Of a DNA stretch of 64,000 bases, positions 18,568-27,167 are shown in pieces. The position numbers and the translations under genes were made by a program. Origin of the DNA: Rossellomorea aquimaris (lineage in GTDB: Bacteria; Bacillota; Bacilli; Bacillales; Bacillaceae_B); NCBI RefSeq assembly GCF_020171925.1, contig NZ_JAIVAR010000001.1, positions 1,240,001-1,304,000 of the forward strand, read 5' to 3'. Under the pieces are notes generated by a model. That model was not told the DNA's origin, searched no databases, and saw only the letters and a list, made by a program, of their open reading frames with translations. Every line of letters begins with the position of its first letter. The first letter of the stretch is position 1.

Positions 18568-20046
18568 TTATAGAATGATGGCGATTAATCCACCGGAGCC
18601 TTCGTTGATGATTCTTTCTAGTGTGTCTTTCAGTTTGTAGCGCGCATTTTCAGGCATCAGTGACAATTTAGCGGAGATGCCTTCCCTTACGATGGAGCTA
18701 AGGCTTCTTCCGAAGATGTCTGAATTCCAGATGGAAAGTGGATCGTCTTCGAAGTCCTGCATCAGGTAGCGGACAAGCTCTTCACTTTGCTTTTCCGTGC
18801 CGATGATCGGTTCGAATTTCGATTGTACGTCCACCTTGATCATATGGATTGATGGCGCGACGGCCTTCAGGCTAACCCCGAATCTAGATCCCTGGCGTAT
18901 GATTTCCGGTTCATCCAGGCTCATATCCGACAAGGATGGGGCAGCAATTCCATATCCTGTTTGCTTTACCATTCTTAACGCATCGGAGATCTGATCGTAT
19001 TCCGCTTTTGCATGAGCAAAATCCTGCATCAGCTCCAGCAAGTGATCTTTGCCGCGGATTTCAACGCCTACAATCTCCTTCAACACTTCATCATACAGCT
19101 CATCAGGTGCATAAAGATCGATTTCCGCTATTCCCTGACCCATATCGATCCCGGCAAGTCCTGCGCGTTCGATATGCTCATACTCACTGAAATAATGGAC
19201 GACACGGTCTACATCACGCAGCCGCTTGATGTCCTTGACTGTTTCTTTGACAGCTTCCTGGTAGTTTTGACGTAACCAGTGCTCCTCTTTGAGTACCATG
19301 ACCCAGCTTGGTAAGTTCACATTCACTTCAAGTACCGGGAATTCGAACAATGCCTCGCGAAGAACATTCAGCACATCTGAATCCCTCATGCTTTCGACAC
19401 TCATTGCCAATACAGGAATATCATATTTCTCCTGAAGTTTCACCCTGAGCTCTTCTGTCTCTGTCGCGTGAGGTCTAGCAGAGTTGATCACCATGATAAA
19501 TGGTTTTCCGACTTCTTTTAATTCCTCAATGACTCTTTCTTCGGCTTCGATATAGTCCCCTCTTCCGATCTCACCGATCGATCCATCCGTGGTGACCACT
19601 ACACCGATTGTTGAGTGCTCTTGAATCACTTTCCTCGTACCGATTTCAGCCGCTTCATGGAACGGGATCGGTTCTTCATACCAAGGAGTATTGATCATTC
19701 TTGGCCCGTTTTCATCCTCATACCCTTTGGCACCTGGAACGGTATAGCCAACACAATCCACCAGTCTTACATTCACTTCCAAGCCCTCGTCCACATGCAC
19801 GGATATGGCCTGATTAGGAACAAACTTCGGTTCCGTTGTCATGATTGTCTTTCCTGCAGCACTTTGCGGCAGCTCATCTTGCGCACGCGCACGTTCTGAC
19901 TCACTTGCGATATTAGGAAGGACAACAAGCTCCATAAACTTCTTGATGAAAGTAGATTTACCTGTTCTTACTGCTCCCACCACACCTAAATAGATATCTC
20001 CGCCAGTTCTTTCAGCAATGTCTTTAAATAGATCGACTCTTTCCAA
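18568..20046 (-). CDS. spoIVA: Stage IV sporulation protein A, spore coat basement ATPase
   Basis: 492 residues, equal to B. subtilis SpoIVA, if translation starts at TTG (20044-20046). GGGAGGG lies seven bases upstream of that TTG, whereas the in-frame ATG five codons earlier is inside the binding site, so TTG is the better start. SpoIVA hydrolyses ATP to polymerise into the platform on which the coat assembles around the forespore. The Walker A motif GVVGAVRTGKSTFIKKFM is near residue 25 and the C-terminus ends GGLIAIIL as in the family. Expected sigma-E control; a TCATATT at 20111-20117 fits a -35 element but no strong -10 partner was found. Confidence 0.97.
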   Translation of the reverse strand: MERVDLFKDIAERTGGDIYLGVVGAVRTGKSTFIKKFMELVVLPNIASESERARAQDELPQSAAGKTIMTTEPKFVPNQAISVHVDEGLEVNVRLVDCVGYTVPGAKGYEDENGPRMINTPWYEEPIPFHEAAEIGTRKVIQEHSTIGVVVTTDGSIGEIGRGDYIEAEERVIEELKEVGKPFIMVINSARPHATETEELRVKLQEKYDIPVLAMSVESMRDSDVLNVLREALFEFPVLEVNVNLPSWVMVLKEEHWLRQNYQEAVKETVKDIKRLRDVDRVVHYFSEYEHIERAGLAGIDMGQGIAEIDLYAPDELYDEVLKEIVGVEIRGKDHLLELMQDFAHAKAEYDQISDALRMVKQTGYGIAAPSLSDMSLDEPEIIRQGSRFGVSLKAVAPSIHMIKVDVQSKFEPIIGTEKQSEELVRYLMQDFEDDPLSIWNSDIFGRSLSSIVREGISAKLSLMPENARYKLKDTLERIINEGSGGLIAIIL

Positions 20047-20244
20047 GAGATTCCCTCCCATCTTATATTCCAGGGATGTTACATCCGTGTATTCTGACTC
20101 ACATTCTATAAATATGATGTTGTCCTAATGACTTATGACTATTAATATGTTTTTTTCCCCTCCTTATGACTTAAATGTGAATTTATTATGTCGGAGCGAT
20201 TATGTTCAATTGAATATGATGAATACTCCCTTGAAAGGATGACA

Positions 20245-20296
20245 TAAAAAAATAATAACCCTTCTCCTACAATATATTTTGTAGAAGAAGGGTTAT
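20245..20296 (-). terminator. Terminator after yphF
   Basis: Strong hairpin: ATAACCCTTCTCCTACAA pairs with TTGTAGAAGAAGGGTTAT, loop TATATT, followed on the minus strand by TATTATTTTTTTATG. Directly beyond the yphF stop. Confidence 0.88.
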
Positions 20297-20298
20297 GC

Positions 20299-21009
20299 CT
20301 ATTTTGTCATAAAGACAGGTTCTTTCTTTTCATCGACTGTATAAGGAAGAGAATATGCGGGTACAAACAGGGAATCTTCCGTCAGTAAATAACGGATCTC
20401 CTCTCCCTGTTCAGGAGATTTTTTGGTATCTTGCAGCTTTTCATATAAATCCATTGAATAGTCTACGAATATCTCCCCGTCCCCGTTGATCACAAGCGGT
20501 AGTTTCTTTCCGGAATATGGGCTGTCAACGTACACTTCGCCCTCATATCCGATTTCTTCGTAATTCAATGTATAGACATTTTGTGCGACTTCCTTTTTGA
20601 ACGGCGGATATCCGCCTGCTTGGATCCTGATCTTGATCTCTCTGATCGTTTCCGCCATTCGGAGGTCGAATATTTTCACCGTTGGATCTTCCTCTACATC
20701 CGTAAGGACATATTGGAATATGCCACCATTCTCGAATGCATTCCCAGGGATCTCCGGCAGGTATTGAGGTGAAATCTTCCTAAAATCGATTGGATATTTT
20801 TGATAGATCGGTGTGCCCTGATCCCTTGTCTTTATGGGAAGGAGTCCGTCGTTCTCTTTCTGATACTGCTCAACGGCTTCTTGAACAGCTTTCACCTGTG
20901 TATCATAAGGGATCTGGTTCTGACTGAGCTTCTCTTCAGGATACAGACAGCCTGACAATAAAGTCATCGCCAATATGACAAGCATCCCGGTTACAGCAAC
21001 ACGTTTCAA
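20299..21009 (-). CDS. yphF: Lipoprotein YphF
   Basis: 236 residues. The N-terminus is a lipoprotein signal with lipobox LLSGC (Cys about residue 21), so the mature protein should be anchored to the outer face of the membrane. The rest is soluble, with tyrosine-rich segments such as YPIDFRKISPQYLPEIPGN. Recognised as YphF by sequence type and by its place between yphE and spoIVA; function is unknown. It ends at a strong terminator. Confidence 0.85.
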   Translation of the reverse strand: MKRVAVTGMLVILAMTLLSGCLYPEEKLSQNQIPYDTQVKAVQEAVEQYQKENDGLLPIKTRDQGTPIYQKYPIDFRKISPQYLPEIPGNAFENGGIFQYVLTDVEEDPTVKIFDLRMAETIREIKIRIQAGGYPPFKKEVAQNVYTLNYEEIGYEGEVYVDSPYSGKKLPLVINGDGEIFVDYSMDLYEKLQDTKKSPEQGEEIRYLLTEDSLFVPAYSLPYTVDEKKEPVFMTK

Positions 21010-21039
21010 TCTGCAAAACTTCCTTTCAATTATGTGTTC

Positions 21040-21237
21040 TTAATATGTTGGACCGCTGAAAACGATGTAAATCATCATCAGTCCGCCTGCTATCATCAAT
21101 ATGTATGCAAGTAATGCCGTGAAAAATCGGATCAGCTTTTGTCTGATTTTATAGCGACTGAAATAAATCAATATTATTGCAAGAAACATCGATCCCATCG
21201 ATGCAAATGAAATCCACATCTTCATCATAGAAGTCAT
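21040..21237 (-). CDS. yphE: Small membrane protein YphE (DUF2768)
   Basis: 65 residues with two predicted transmembrane helices (WISFASMGSMFLAIILIYF and FFTALLAYILMIAGGLMMIYIVF) separated by a basic loop (RYKIRQK). It matches the DUF2768 family found between gpsA and yphF in Bacillus. AGGAGGGATG provides a good ribosome binding site. Function unknown; the conserved neighbourhood with spoIVA suggests a sporulation or envelope role. Confidence 0.85.
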   Translation of the reverse strand: MTSMMKMWISFASMGSMFLAIILIYFSRYKIRQKLIRFFTALLAYILMIAGGLMMIYIVFSGPTY

Positions 21238-21358
21238 GATACATCCCTCCTGTTATCGAATGTATTATATCACATGTTTTTCTAAAAGAATGCGTGTTCA
21301 ATAAAATTTCAGAATGATTGCGCGTTATTCATTAAATTCATGAGGGATTAACCAAAAG

Positions 21359-21416
21359 AAGAGCCACTCAGTGACCCCGGGAAACTGTCTTCCAGTCCGG
21401 TCCCTAAGTAGCTCTT
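21359..21416 (-). terminator. Long hairpin downstream of gpsA
   Basis: Arms AAGAGCCACTCAGTGACC... and ...GGTCCCTAAGTAGCTCTT pair over about 24 positions with a short internal loop and a TCTTC apex. On the minus strand it is followed by CTTTTGG, so it can act as terminator for gpsA, but it lies 109 bp beyond the stop codon and is longer than typical terminators. Confidence 0.65.
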
Positions 21417-21524
21417 ATTCTTTAAGTGACATACCCATCCATAGGCAAAGCTGTATATATTCACCACAGTGTATGCACAGGGTGAATCTTTCGTATCCTC
21501 TAATGCCTATTATCAAGAATATTT

Positions 21525-22568
21525 TTACGAACGTTCACCCAATATATTCACCAAATCTTCCATTTCATTCGTCTTACCGCGTGACATTAGATGATCGACC
21601 GCTTCCTTAGCATCGACATCATTGAATAAAACTTCATAAAGTGCTTTGGTGATCGGCATCGACACATCATATTTCTGGGCGAGCTGGTAACCCGCTTTTG
21701 TTGTACGGACACCTTCTACGACCATCCCCATGTTATCAAGCACTTCTTGAAGCTTGTGCCCCTTTCCGAGCATATTTCCTGCCCGCCAGTTCCTTGAATG
21801 GACGCTGGTGCATGTTACGATGAGATCCCCGATTCCTGCCAACCCTGAGAATGTAAGCGGATTGGCACCCATCTTGGTTCCCAATCGAGCAATTTCAGCC
21901 AGCCCCCTTGTGATAAGGGCGGCCTTTGCATTGTCGCCATATCCCAGTCCGTCAGTGATACCTGCAGCAAGGGCTATGATGTTCTTCAGTGCCCCGCCAA
22001 TTTCAACGCCGAGCATATCCGGATTTGTGTAAACTCTGAAATTCTGATTCATGAAGAGGTCTTGGACTTCTTCTGCATACTCCATCTTTTCGGATGAAAC
22101 CGTGACGGTAGTCGGGTGGCGCAGGCTGACTTCCTCTGCATGGCTCGGACCCGAAAGTACGACGACTGATCGCAGATTCTCAGGGGTCATTTCCTCTTCG
22201 ATGATCTCTGAGATCCTAAGCAGGCTATCGGGCTCGATTCCTTTACTTACATGTACAACGGTCAAAGGATTCGACTGAACTTGTTGGATCTGGCCAAGCA
22301 CTTGCCGGATTGCCTTTGTCGGAACCGCCAAGACAATCGTTCCGATATCTTTTAGCGACTCTTCCATGTCAGAGTACCCAATGATATTCTCGGGAAGTTC
22401 AATATCTTTTAAATATTTTTGGTTTGTGTGCTGGTCGTTGATCTCTTGAATCTGATCCGCCTTATGCCCCCACAACCTGACTTCCAAACCGTTGTCGGCA
22501 AGTACCATCGCCAGGGCCGTCCCCCAGCTTCCTGCACCGATGACAGTCACTTTCTGAATGTTTTTCAT
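21525..22568 (-). CDS. gpsA: Glycerol-3-phosphate dehydrogenase [NAD(P)+]
   Basis: 347 residues from the ATG at 22566-22568, with AGGTG six bases upstream (the preceding in-frame GTG is nearer to that site). It reduces dihydroxyacetone phosphate to sn-glycerol 3-phosphate, the start of phospholipid synthesis. A Rossmann motif GAGSWGTALAMVLADNG lies at the N-terminus; the catalytic lysine sits in IGGALKNIIALAAG, and GLAGIGDLIVTCTS is a family mark. It follows der by a few bases, as in B. subtilis. Confidence 0.97.
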   Translation of the reverse strand: MKNIQKVTVIGAGSWGTALAMVLADNGLEVRLWGHKADQIQEINDQHTNQKYLKDIELPENIIGYSDMEESLKDIGTIVLAVPTKAIRQVLGQIQQVQSNPLTVVHVSKGIEPDSLLRISEIIEEEMTPENLRSVVVLSGPSHAEEVSLRHPTTVTVSSEKMEYAEEVQDLFMNQNFRVYTNPDMLGVEIGGALKNIIALAAGITDGLGYGDNAKAALITRGLAEIARLGTKMGANPLTFSGLAGIGDLIVTCTSVHSRNWRAGNMLGKGHKLQEVLDNMGMVVEGVRTTKAGYQLAQKYDVSMPITKALYEVLFNDVDAKEAVDHLMSRGKTNEMEDLVNILGERS

Positions 22569-22585
22569 CACTTACACCTACCTTA

Positions 22586-23896
22586 TTATTTTCTTGCTCG
22601 AGCGATAATACGAATAGGGGTCCCTTCAAAACCGAAAGCATCGCGAATTCTATTTTCCAAGAAACGTTCGTAAGAGAAGTGCATCAACTCTGGATCGTTT
22701 ACAAATACAACAAACGTAGGAGGCTTGACCGCCACTTGAGTAGCATAGTAAATCCTCAGGCGTTTTCCATTATCCGTTGGCGTCGGATTCATGGCGACTG
22801 CATCCATCACCACTTCATTCAGTACACTGGATTGCACACGCATCGCATGGTTCTCACTTGCGGTATTGATGACTGGCAGCAGTGTATGGATCCGTTTCTT
22901 CGTCTTGGCAGAAAGGAAGATGATTGGTGCATAGTCAAGGAATTGGAAATGATCCCTGATATTTTGCTCCCACTTATTCATGGTCTTTTCATCTTTCTCG
23001 ACAGCATCCCATTTATTCACGACAATGACGACTGCCCGTCCAGCATCATGTGCGTATCCTGCAATCTTTTTATCCTGCTCGATGATTCCTTCTTCTCCGT
23101 CTATGACAACCAATACAACATCAGAGCGTTCAATCGCCCTGAGTGCCCTTAATACACTGTATTTTTCAGTTGTTTCATACACTTTCCCCTTCTTCCTCAT
23201 ACCAGCGGTGTCAATGATCACATATTCCTGACCATCATACGTGTATGAAGAATCGATTGCATCCCTTGTAGTACCAGCCACGTTACTGACAATGACACGG
23301 TCTTCACCCAATAATGCGTTCACAAGTGATGACTTCCCTACATTCGGTCGGCCGATCAAGGAGAATTTTATGACCTCTTCGCCATATTCCTCTTCATTCT
23401 TCTTGTTGAAATGCTTGGCTGCTTCGTCCAGTAAATCCCCTAGCCCGAGTCCGTGTGAACCTGATATAGGGAATGGTTCTCCGAATCCCAATGAATAGAA
23501 GTCATAGACCATCTCTCTCATTTCCGGGTTATCGATTTTATTCACACCCAACACGACAGGTTTGTTTGAACGATAAAGGATTTTTGCCACGATTTCATCA
23601 GCGGCGGTGACCCCTTCCCTTCCGTTCGTAAGGAAGATGATGACATCGGCTTCATCAATCGCAATCTCGGCTTGTTGCCTGATTTGATCAAGGAACGGCT
23701 CATTCCCTAACTCAATACCACCTGTATCAATGATATTAAAGTCATGGGTCAGCCATTCGGCAGAACTGTATATGCGATCTCTTGTCACTCCCGGAACATC
23801 TTCGACAATCGAGATTCTCTCTCCGACAATCCTATTAAAAATCGTGGACTTCCCAACATTCGGACGCCCGACAATTGCAACAACTGGTTTAGACAC
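22586..23896 (-). CDS. der: Ribosome assembly GTPase Der (EngA)
   Basis: 436 residues with two tandem G domains, the hallmark of Der. G1 motifs are [13 protein letters not shown] (about residue 9) and [13 protein letters not shown] (about 183); DTGG and DTAG mark the G3 loops and NKID and NKWD the G4 loops. A KH-like domain follows and ends in GFEGTPIRI. It acts in late assembly of the 50S ribosomal subunit and is essential. Starts at GTG with AAAGGGTGAAA upstream. In one unit with gpsA. Confidence 0.97.
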   Translation of the reverse strand: MSKPVVAIVGRPNVGKSTIFNRIVGERISIVEDVPGVTRDRIYSSAEWLTHDFNIIDTGGIELGNEPFLDQIRQQAEIAIDEADVIIFLTNGREGVTAADEIVAKILYRSNKPVVLGVNKIDNPEMREMVYDFYSLGFGEPFPISGSHGLGLGDLLDEAAKHFNKKNEEEYGEEVIKFSLIGRPNVGKSSLVNALLGEDRVIVSNVAGTTRDAIDSSYTYDGQEYVIIDTAGMRKKGKVYETTEKYSVLRALRAIERSDVVLVVIDGEEGIIEQDKKIAGYAHDAGRAVVIVVNKWDAVEKDEKTMNKWEQNIRDHFQFLDYAPIIFLSAKTKKRIHTLLPVINTASENHAMRVQSSVLNEVVMDAVAMNPTPTDNGKRLRIYYATQVAVKPPTFVVFVNDPELMHFSYERFLENRIRDAFGFEGTPIRIIARARK

Positions 23897-23987
23897 TTAT
23901 TTCACCCTTTCTTGAAAGAAGCTTATAGTACTAACAATATCCTTTAAGCCTTTTCATTTCCACTAATTCCATAAATATTATCTCAAT

Positions 23988-24032
23988 AATAAAGACTGGC
24001 CCATAAGCTGTATATCCCCTTATGGGTCAGTC
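23988..24032 (-). terminator. Terminator after the YIEGIA capping gene
   Basis: Stem GACTGGCCCATAAG paired with CTTATGGGTCAGTC around a loop of about 11 bases, followed on the minus strand by TTTATTATTG. It separates the yphA-yphB unit from der. Confidence 0.75.
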
Positions 24033-24075
24033 CCCCTAACTTAAGTATTTTATCAGTAAAAGATTGAACTGGCAA

Positions 24076-24267
24076 TCAATGTTTCACGATGATGAAAAGC
24101 CCTTCATCCAATTCGTGTGCAATCCCATCTAGGATGGCTTCTAAATTCGCACAAATTTTCTGCAGCTCTTCCTCTGTTTTGCAATGGAATACAGCCGTTC
24201 CACTCGGCACCCTTTCAGGGGCAGTGGTGACGGCTGCCAAAATGAATTTTTGTATCGTCGTACTCAC
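24076..24267 (-). CDS. Small capping-complex subunit for YIEGIA protein
   Basis: 63 residues starting at GTG (24265-24267), which overlaps the stop of yphB by 3-4 bases, so the two are translationally coupled. The sequence (KFILAAVTTAPERVPSGTAVFHC...) matches the small proteins that databases call capping complex subunit for YIEGIA; I recall that name but not a detailed mechanism. No membrane segment. It probably binds the large membrane partner YphB encoded just upstream. Spore-former-specific, so a sporulation role is likely. Confidence 0.75.
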   Translation of the reverse strand: MSTTIQKFILAAVTTAPERVPSGTAVFHCKTEEELQKICANLEAILDGIAHELDEGLFIIVKH

Positions 24268-25160
24268 TCTGCTTCGCTCCCTTTTCGAATGGCTTTTGAC
24301 TCAGAAGGCATCCTGATTGCATTTTCAAGTGTCGGGACCTGCCCGAGTATCGCAATGGCTTTGTCCACTTCCTTTCGTTGAGGGAGAACAAAGACTGCGA
24401 CTCTTCCATCATCAAGGTCTCTCTTGGCCAAAGGAGTAAGCGCAGGGGTCCCGGAGTCTTTGAATATACCAAGAGACGTTGACATATCGTGGAGAATCGC
24501 CTGTCGTTGCCCGAGATTCGCAATGGTCGACCTTGCGTCGAATGATTTCGGTGACAGGATGAAGCCCATGCCATATTTCATGATTTCTTCCTGTCTGACT
24601 TTAAGGCCGATATTCATAATGTAAATATTATCAACGTACAGTCCCGCGTCCTTGAAATGCGGCTGCACAAACTCTATGTTTACTATATCCTTCAGCTTGC
24701 CTCCTGACATGAGCTTGTGTGCCAAGAACATGCAAAAGATACTGATTCCGAGGGCAGCATAAAGATTGAACACAATATAAGCCAATGTAGCAAGTAATGA
24801 AGTGAAAATCACTAAATAATTCCTGCTTTCAAAAGCCACCGCAATCCCCTCTATATAGGTCGCTCCCCTAGGTACAAGCTCATATGCATCCAGCTCGGTC
24901 AATGTATTTCTTTCCATATTCCTTACATCACGAAATTGCGATGCCGCTACCGTCAAAAAGGTGATTGCCGTAAAGTTCTCTTCCAATAACGCAGGAATGG
25001 CGATCGTCCCAAGACCGGCAGCAATAAAGCCAAGAGCAATATGTATGATCTTCCCATGCAGATAAGTCGGGTATTGTCTATAATCCGTCCTTAGCATATA
25101 AATTCTTGTCAATGTCCCGACAATGACTCCGAATATTACTGGATAAACATATTCATTCAT
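24264..25160 (-). CDS. yphB: YIEGIA-domain membrane protein YphB
   Basis: 298 residues. Several transmembrane helices occupy the first two-thirds (for example YPVIFGVIVGTLTRIYML, IHIALGFIAAGLGTIAI, LAYIVFNLYAALGISIF), and the diagnostic motif YIEGIA lies near residue 106. A soluble C-terminal region follows. The B. subtilis relative sits in the same place next to yphA and is implicated in spore envelope formation (I believe it carries the name seaA, uncertain). Starts by a 4-base ATGA overlap with yphA and overlaps the small capping gene downstream: a tightly coupled three-gene operon. Confidence 0.85.
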   Translation of the reverse strand: MNEYVYPVIFGVIVGTLTRIYMLRTDYRQYPTYLHGKIIHIALGFIAAGLGTIAIPALLEENFTAITFLTVAASQFRDVRNMERNTLTELDAYELVPRGATYIEGIAVAFESRNYLVIFTSLLATLAYIVFNLYAALGISIFCMFLAHKLMSGGKLKDIVNIEFVQPHFKDAGLYVDNIYIMNIGLKVRQEEIMKYGMGFILSPKSFDARSTIANLGQRQAILHDMSTSLGIFKDSGTPALTPLAKRDLDDGRVAVFVLPQRKEVDKAIAILGQVPTLENAIRMPSESKAIRKGSEAE

Positions 25161-25777
25161 ATATTTTTGATTTCCCCTTTATTAGGTGATAGTTTAATGC
25201 CCATCATGCTGTTCAGTGAATGAATGAACTTCCAGGCAAGTGTCGTCAAAATCATATAAGCAAGAATGTCTAAATAGACTGGTCCTCCTATGATTTGAAC
25301 GAATCCGATCTTACTCAAGGAGATCGATAGCATCATTTCTCCCATCAAGCTTCCAACCAGGACGGACAGGAACATGCTACGCAGTTGATCAATTCTACCG
25401 TAAAACAAGAAGCCAATGCTCATCGATAGAAACGCTGTTATCATATGGGAATCAATGATCATCAGTACTGGATCATAAATTGCAATCATGCCGACCCCGG
25501 CATAAGACATCCCGATTGTCATAGCACACACGAGCATGTATAGCTTCTTCCTCAAACCATCATTGCGGATATGCAGGATGGCGATCATGGCTAATAACAG
25601 TGTAGTTAAATGGACAACATATGAGTGAATCGTGATGTGATAAGGAAACAAACAAATCATGGACAGTACGATGAACGAATACATAAAACGCCCTTTTGTG
25701 TGTTTCCCCATGATGAATGTCATGTAAATCCATAATGCCCATGCAACCCATAAAAATAAAAACCCATCCATGATCAA
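25157..25777 (-). CDS. yphA: Membrane protein YphA
   Basis: 206 residues with about six to seven hydrophobic helices (GFLFLWVAWALWIYMTFIM, HLTTLLLAMIAILHI, MLVCAMTIGMSYAGVGMI and others). Recognised as YphA from position and type; no catalytic motif. First gene of the yphA-yphB-capping subunit operon; divergent from ypzI, leaving about 100 bp for both promoters. Function unknown, presumably in spore formation with its partners. Confidence 0.82.
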   Translation of the reverse strand: MIMDGFLFLWVAWALWIYMTFIMGKHTKGRFMYSFIVLSMICLFPYHITIHSYVVHLTTLLLAMIAILHIRNDGLRKKLYMLVCAMTIGMSYAGVGMIAIYDPVLMIIDSHMITAFLSMSIGFLFYGRIDQLRSMFLSVLVGSLMGEMMLSISLSKIGFVQIIGGPVYLDILAYMILTTLAWKFIHSLNSMMGIKLSPNKGEIKNI

Positions 25778-25876
25778 ATCCCCTCCTATTATCTACATTA
25801 TGGAAAATCTTTATGTAATTCATTCATGCATGTTTCAATTTAATGTTGAAAAAAATAAGATGAGGAGGTGTTGGAG

Positions 25877-26008
25877 ATGGGTAAAGATCGTCAAGAAAAG
25901 AAATTAAAACAGAGCGGACGCGTTGAATCCGATCGTGATCAAGAACTTCAGAACAAGGGTGCCACCGGAATGGAAAGCCCCGAAAAATCACGGAAGAGGC
26001 AAAGATAA
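25877..26008 (+). CDS. ypzI: Small protein YpzI
   Basis: A 43-residue, highly charged protein starting at ATG with GAGGAGGT eight bases upstream. It begins MGKDRQEKKLKQSGRVESDR and ends SRKRQR. I recognise it as the YpzI family, found opposite yphA in B. subtilis. No cysteine, no hydrophobic stretch; it looks disordered and resembles small spore-core or nucleic-acid-binding proteins, but no function is known. Plus strand against the prevailing direction, ending at a terminator shared with fni. Confidence 0.75.
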   Translation: MGKDRQEKKLKQSGRVESDRDQELQNKGATGMESPEKSRKRQR

Positions 26009-26057
26009 GATGGATTGGGAGACGTAAGGCTCGTTTTCCAATGTACAGCTTTCATCA

Positions 26058-26098
26058 AAAAAAAGACGAACTCCTTCTAAAAGGAATTCGTCTTTTTC
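26058..26098. terminator. Bidirectional terminator between ypzI and fni
   Basis: Stem AAAAAGACGAACTCCTT paired with AAGGAATTCGTCTTTTT; T runs on both sides serve the convergent genes ypzI (plus) and fni (minus). Confidence 0.85.
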
Positions 26099-26101
26099 AC
26101 T

Positions 26102-27151
26102 TTACGCTTTTCTACTGTATTTCTCAGGTTCGAAACCTCTCATCTTCAACCAGTGATAAACATCACCCTTTAACACCAAAGGTACGGCATGCAAATCACT
26201 GATTGTTTCACAGCCCAATGCACACATGAGAAAACGGATATCGTCATGAAGCCCATTCACTTCATCTACCGTTTTACTCAGGCCATGATCAACAAGATTC
26301 TTCAAGATGGCCCCTGCCATCCCAACTGAGCAAGCACCGAGGCTTAATGCTTTTACACTATCCAGGCTAGTCTTGATTCCACCAGATGCCAACACAGGAA
26401 GGTTACAGCTTGAGGACACTTCCACAATGGAGACCGCAGTGGGGATACCCCAATCATCGAAGAATTGAAGCATCCTGCTCCTTCTTTGATTTTCAATCCT
26501 GGAGAAATTCGTCCCCCCGAATCCCCCGACGTCAATAGCTGAAATCGAGGTTTCAGAAAGAGCACTTGCCGCTTCCCGACTGATACCGAAGCCGGTCTCT
26601 TTTACAATGACAGGCACTTCCAATGTATCGGATATTGATGCAATCCGTTCAAGTGCACCTTTAAAATCACGGTCTCCCTCAGGCATGGTCAATTCCTGGA
26701 TCACATTCAGGTGAATCTGGAGTGCATCCGCATCAATCATTTCCACGGCGTCTTTTGCCTGCTGGACAGACGCCTCACTACCCAGATTAGCAAAAATGAC
26801 GCCATCGGGATTATGCTTTCTCACAATTTCATACGTATGACGTTCATCTGGATTTTTGAGTGCAGACATTTGGGAACCGACTGCCAGTGCAATCCCGGTT
26901 TCCCTCGCCAGGATGGATATGTCCTTATTGATGTCAGAGGTATACTCTCCACCCCCACCCGTCATCGCGTTGACGAAAATTGGCGAACTTAATGAAAGTT
27001 CGCCAATTTGGGACTGTAGGGATGTTTCGTTTAACGCTGTGTTCGGCAGGCTTTGATGGACGAATGTCACATCTTCGAAACCCGTCTTATCCTGCTGCCC
27101 TGTGGAGAGGGCATAATTTATATGATCCCGTTTACGTTGAGCTCTTGTCAC
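26102..27151 (-). CDS. fni: Type 2 isopentenyl-diphosphate delta-isomerase
   Basis: 349 residues. An FMN- and NADPH-dependent isomerase that interconverts isopentenyl and dimethylallyl diphosphate, feeding the prenyl chains made by HepST. Family motifs include FVNAMTGGGGEYTSDIN, VGSQMSALKN, HLNVIQEL and the FMN phosphate loop DVGGFGGTNFSRIE and ASGGIKTSLD. Starts at GTG (27149-27151) with GGTGATGG upstream. Follows ypfD by 16 bp. Confidence 0.95.
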   Translation of the reverse strand: MTRAQRKRDHINYALSTGQQDKTGFEDVTFVHQSLPNTALNETSLQSQIGELSLSSPIFVNAMTGGGGEYTSDINKDISILARETGIALAVGSQMSALKNPDERHTYEIVRKHNPDGVIFANLGSEASVQQAKDAVEMIDADALQIHLNVIQELTMPEGDRDFKGALERIASISDTLEVPVIVKETGFGISREAASALSETSISAIDVGGFGGTNFSRIENQRRSRMLQFFDDWGIPTAVSIVEVSSSCNLPVLASGGIKTSLDSVKALSLGACSVGMAGAILKNLVDHGLSKTVDEVNGLHDDIRFLMCALGCETISDLHAVPLVLKGDVYHWLKMRGFEPEKYSRKA

Positions 27152-27167
27152 AGTCCATCACCAATTT

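Noticed and set aside
20089..20117. Sigma-E promoter for spoIVA
   Set aside because: The -35 (TCATATT) fits, but the best -10 at proper spacing (CAGAATAC) matches only about 5 of 8 positions; kept as a remark only.
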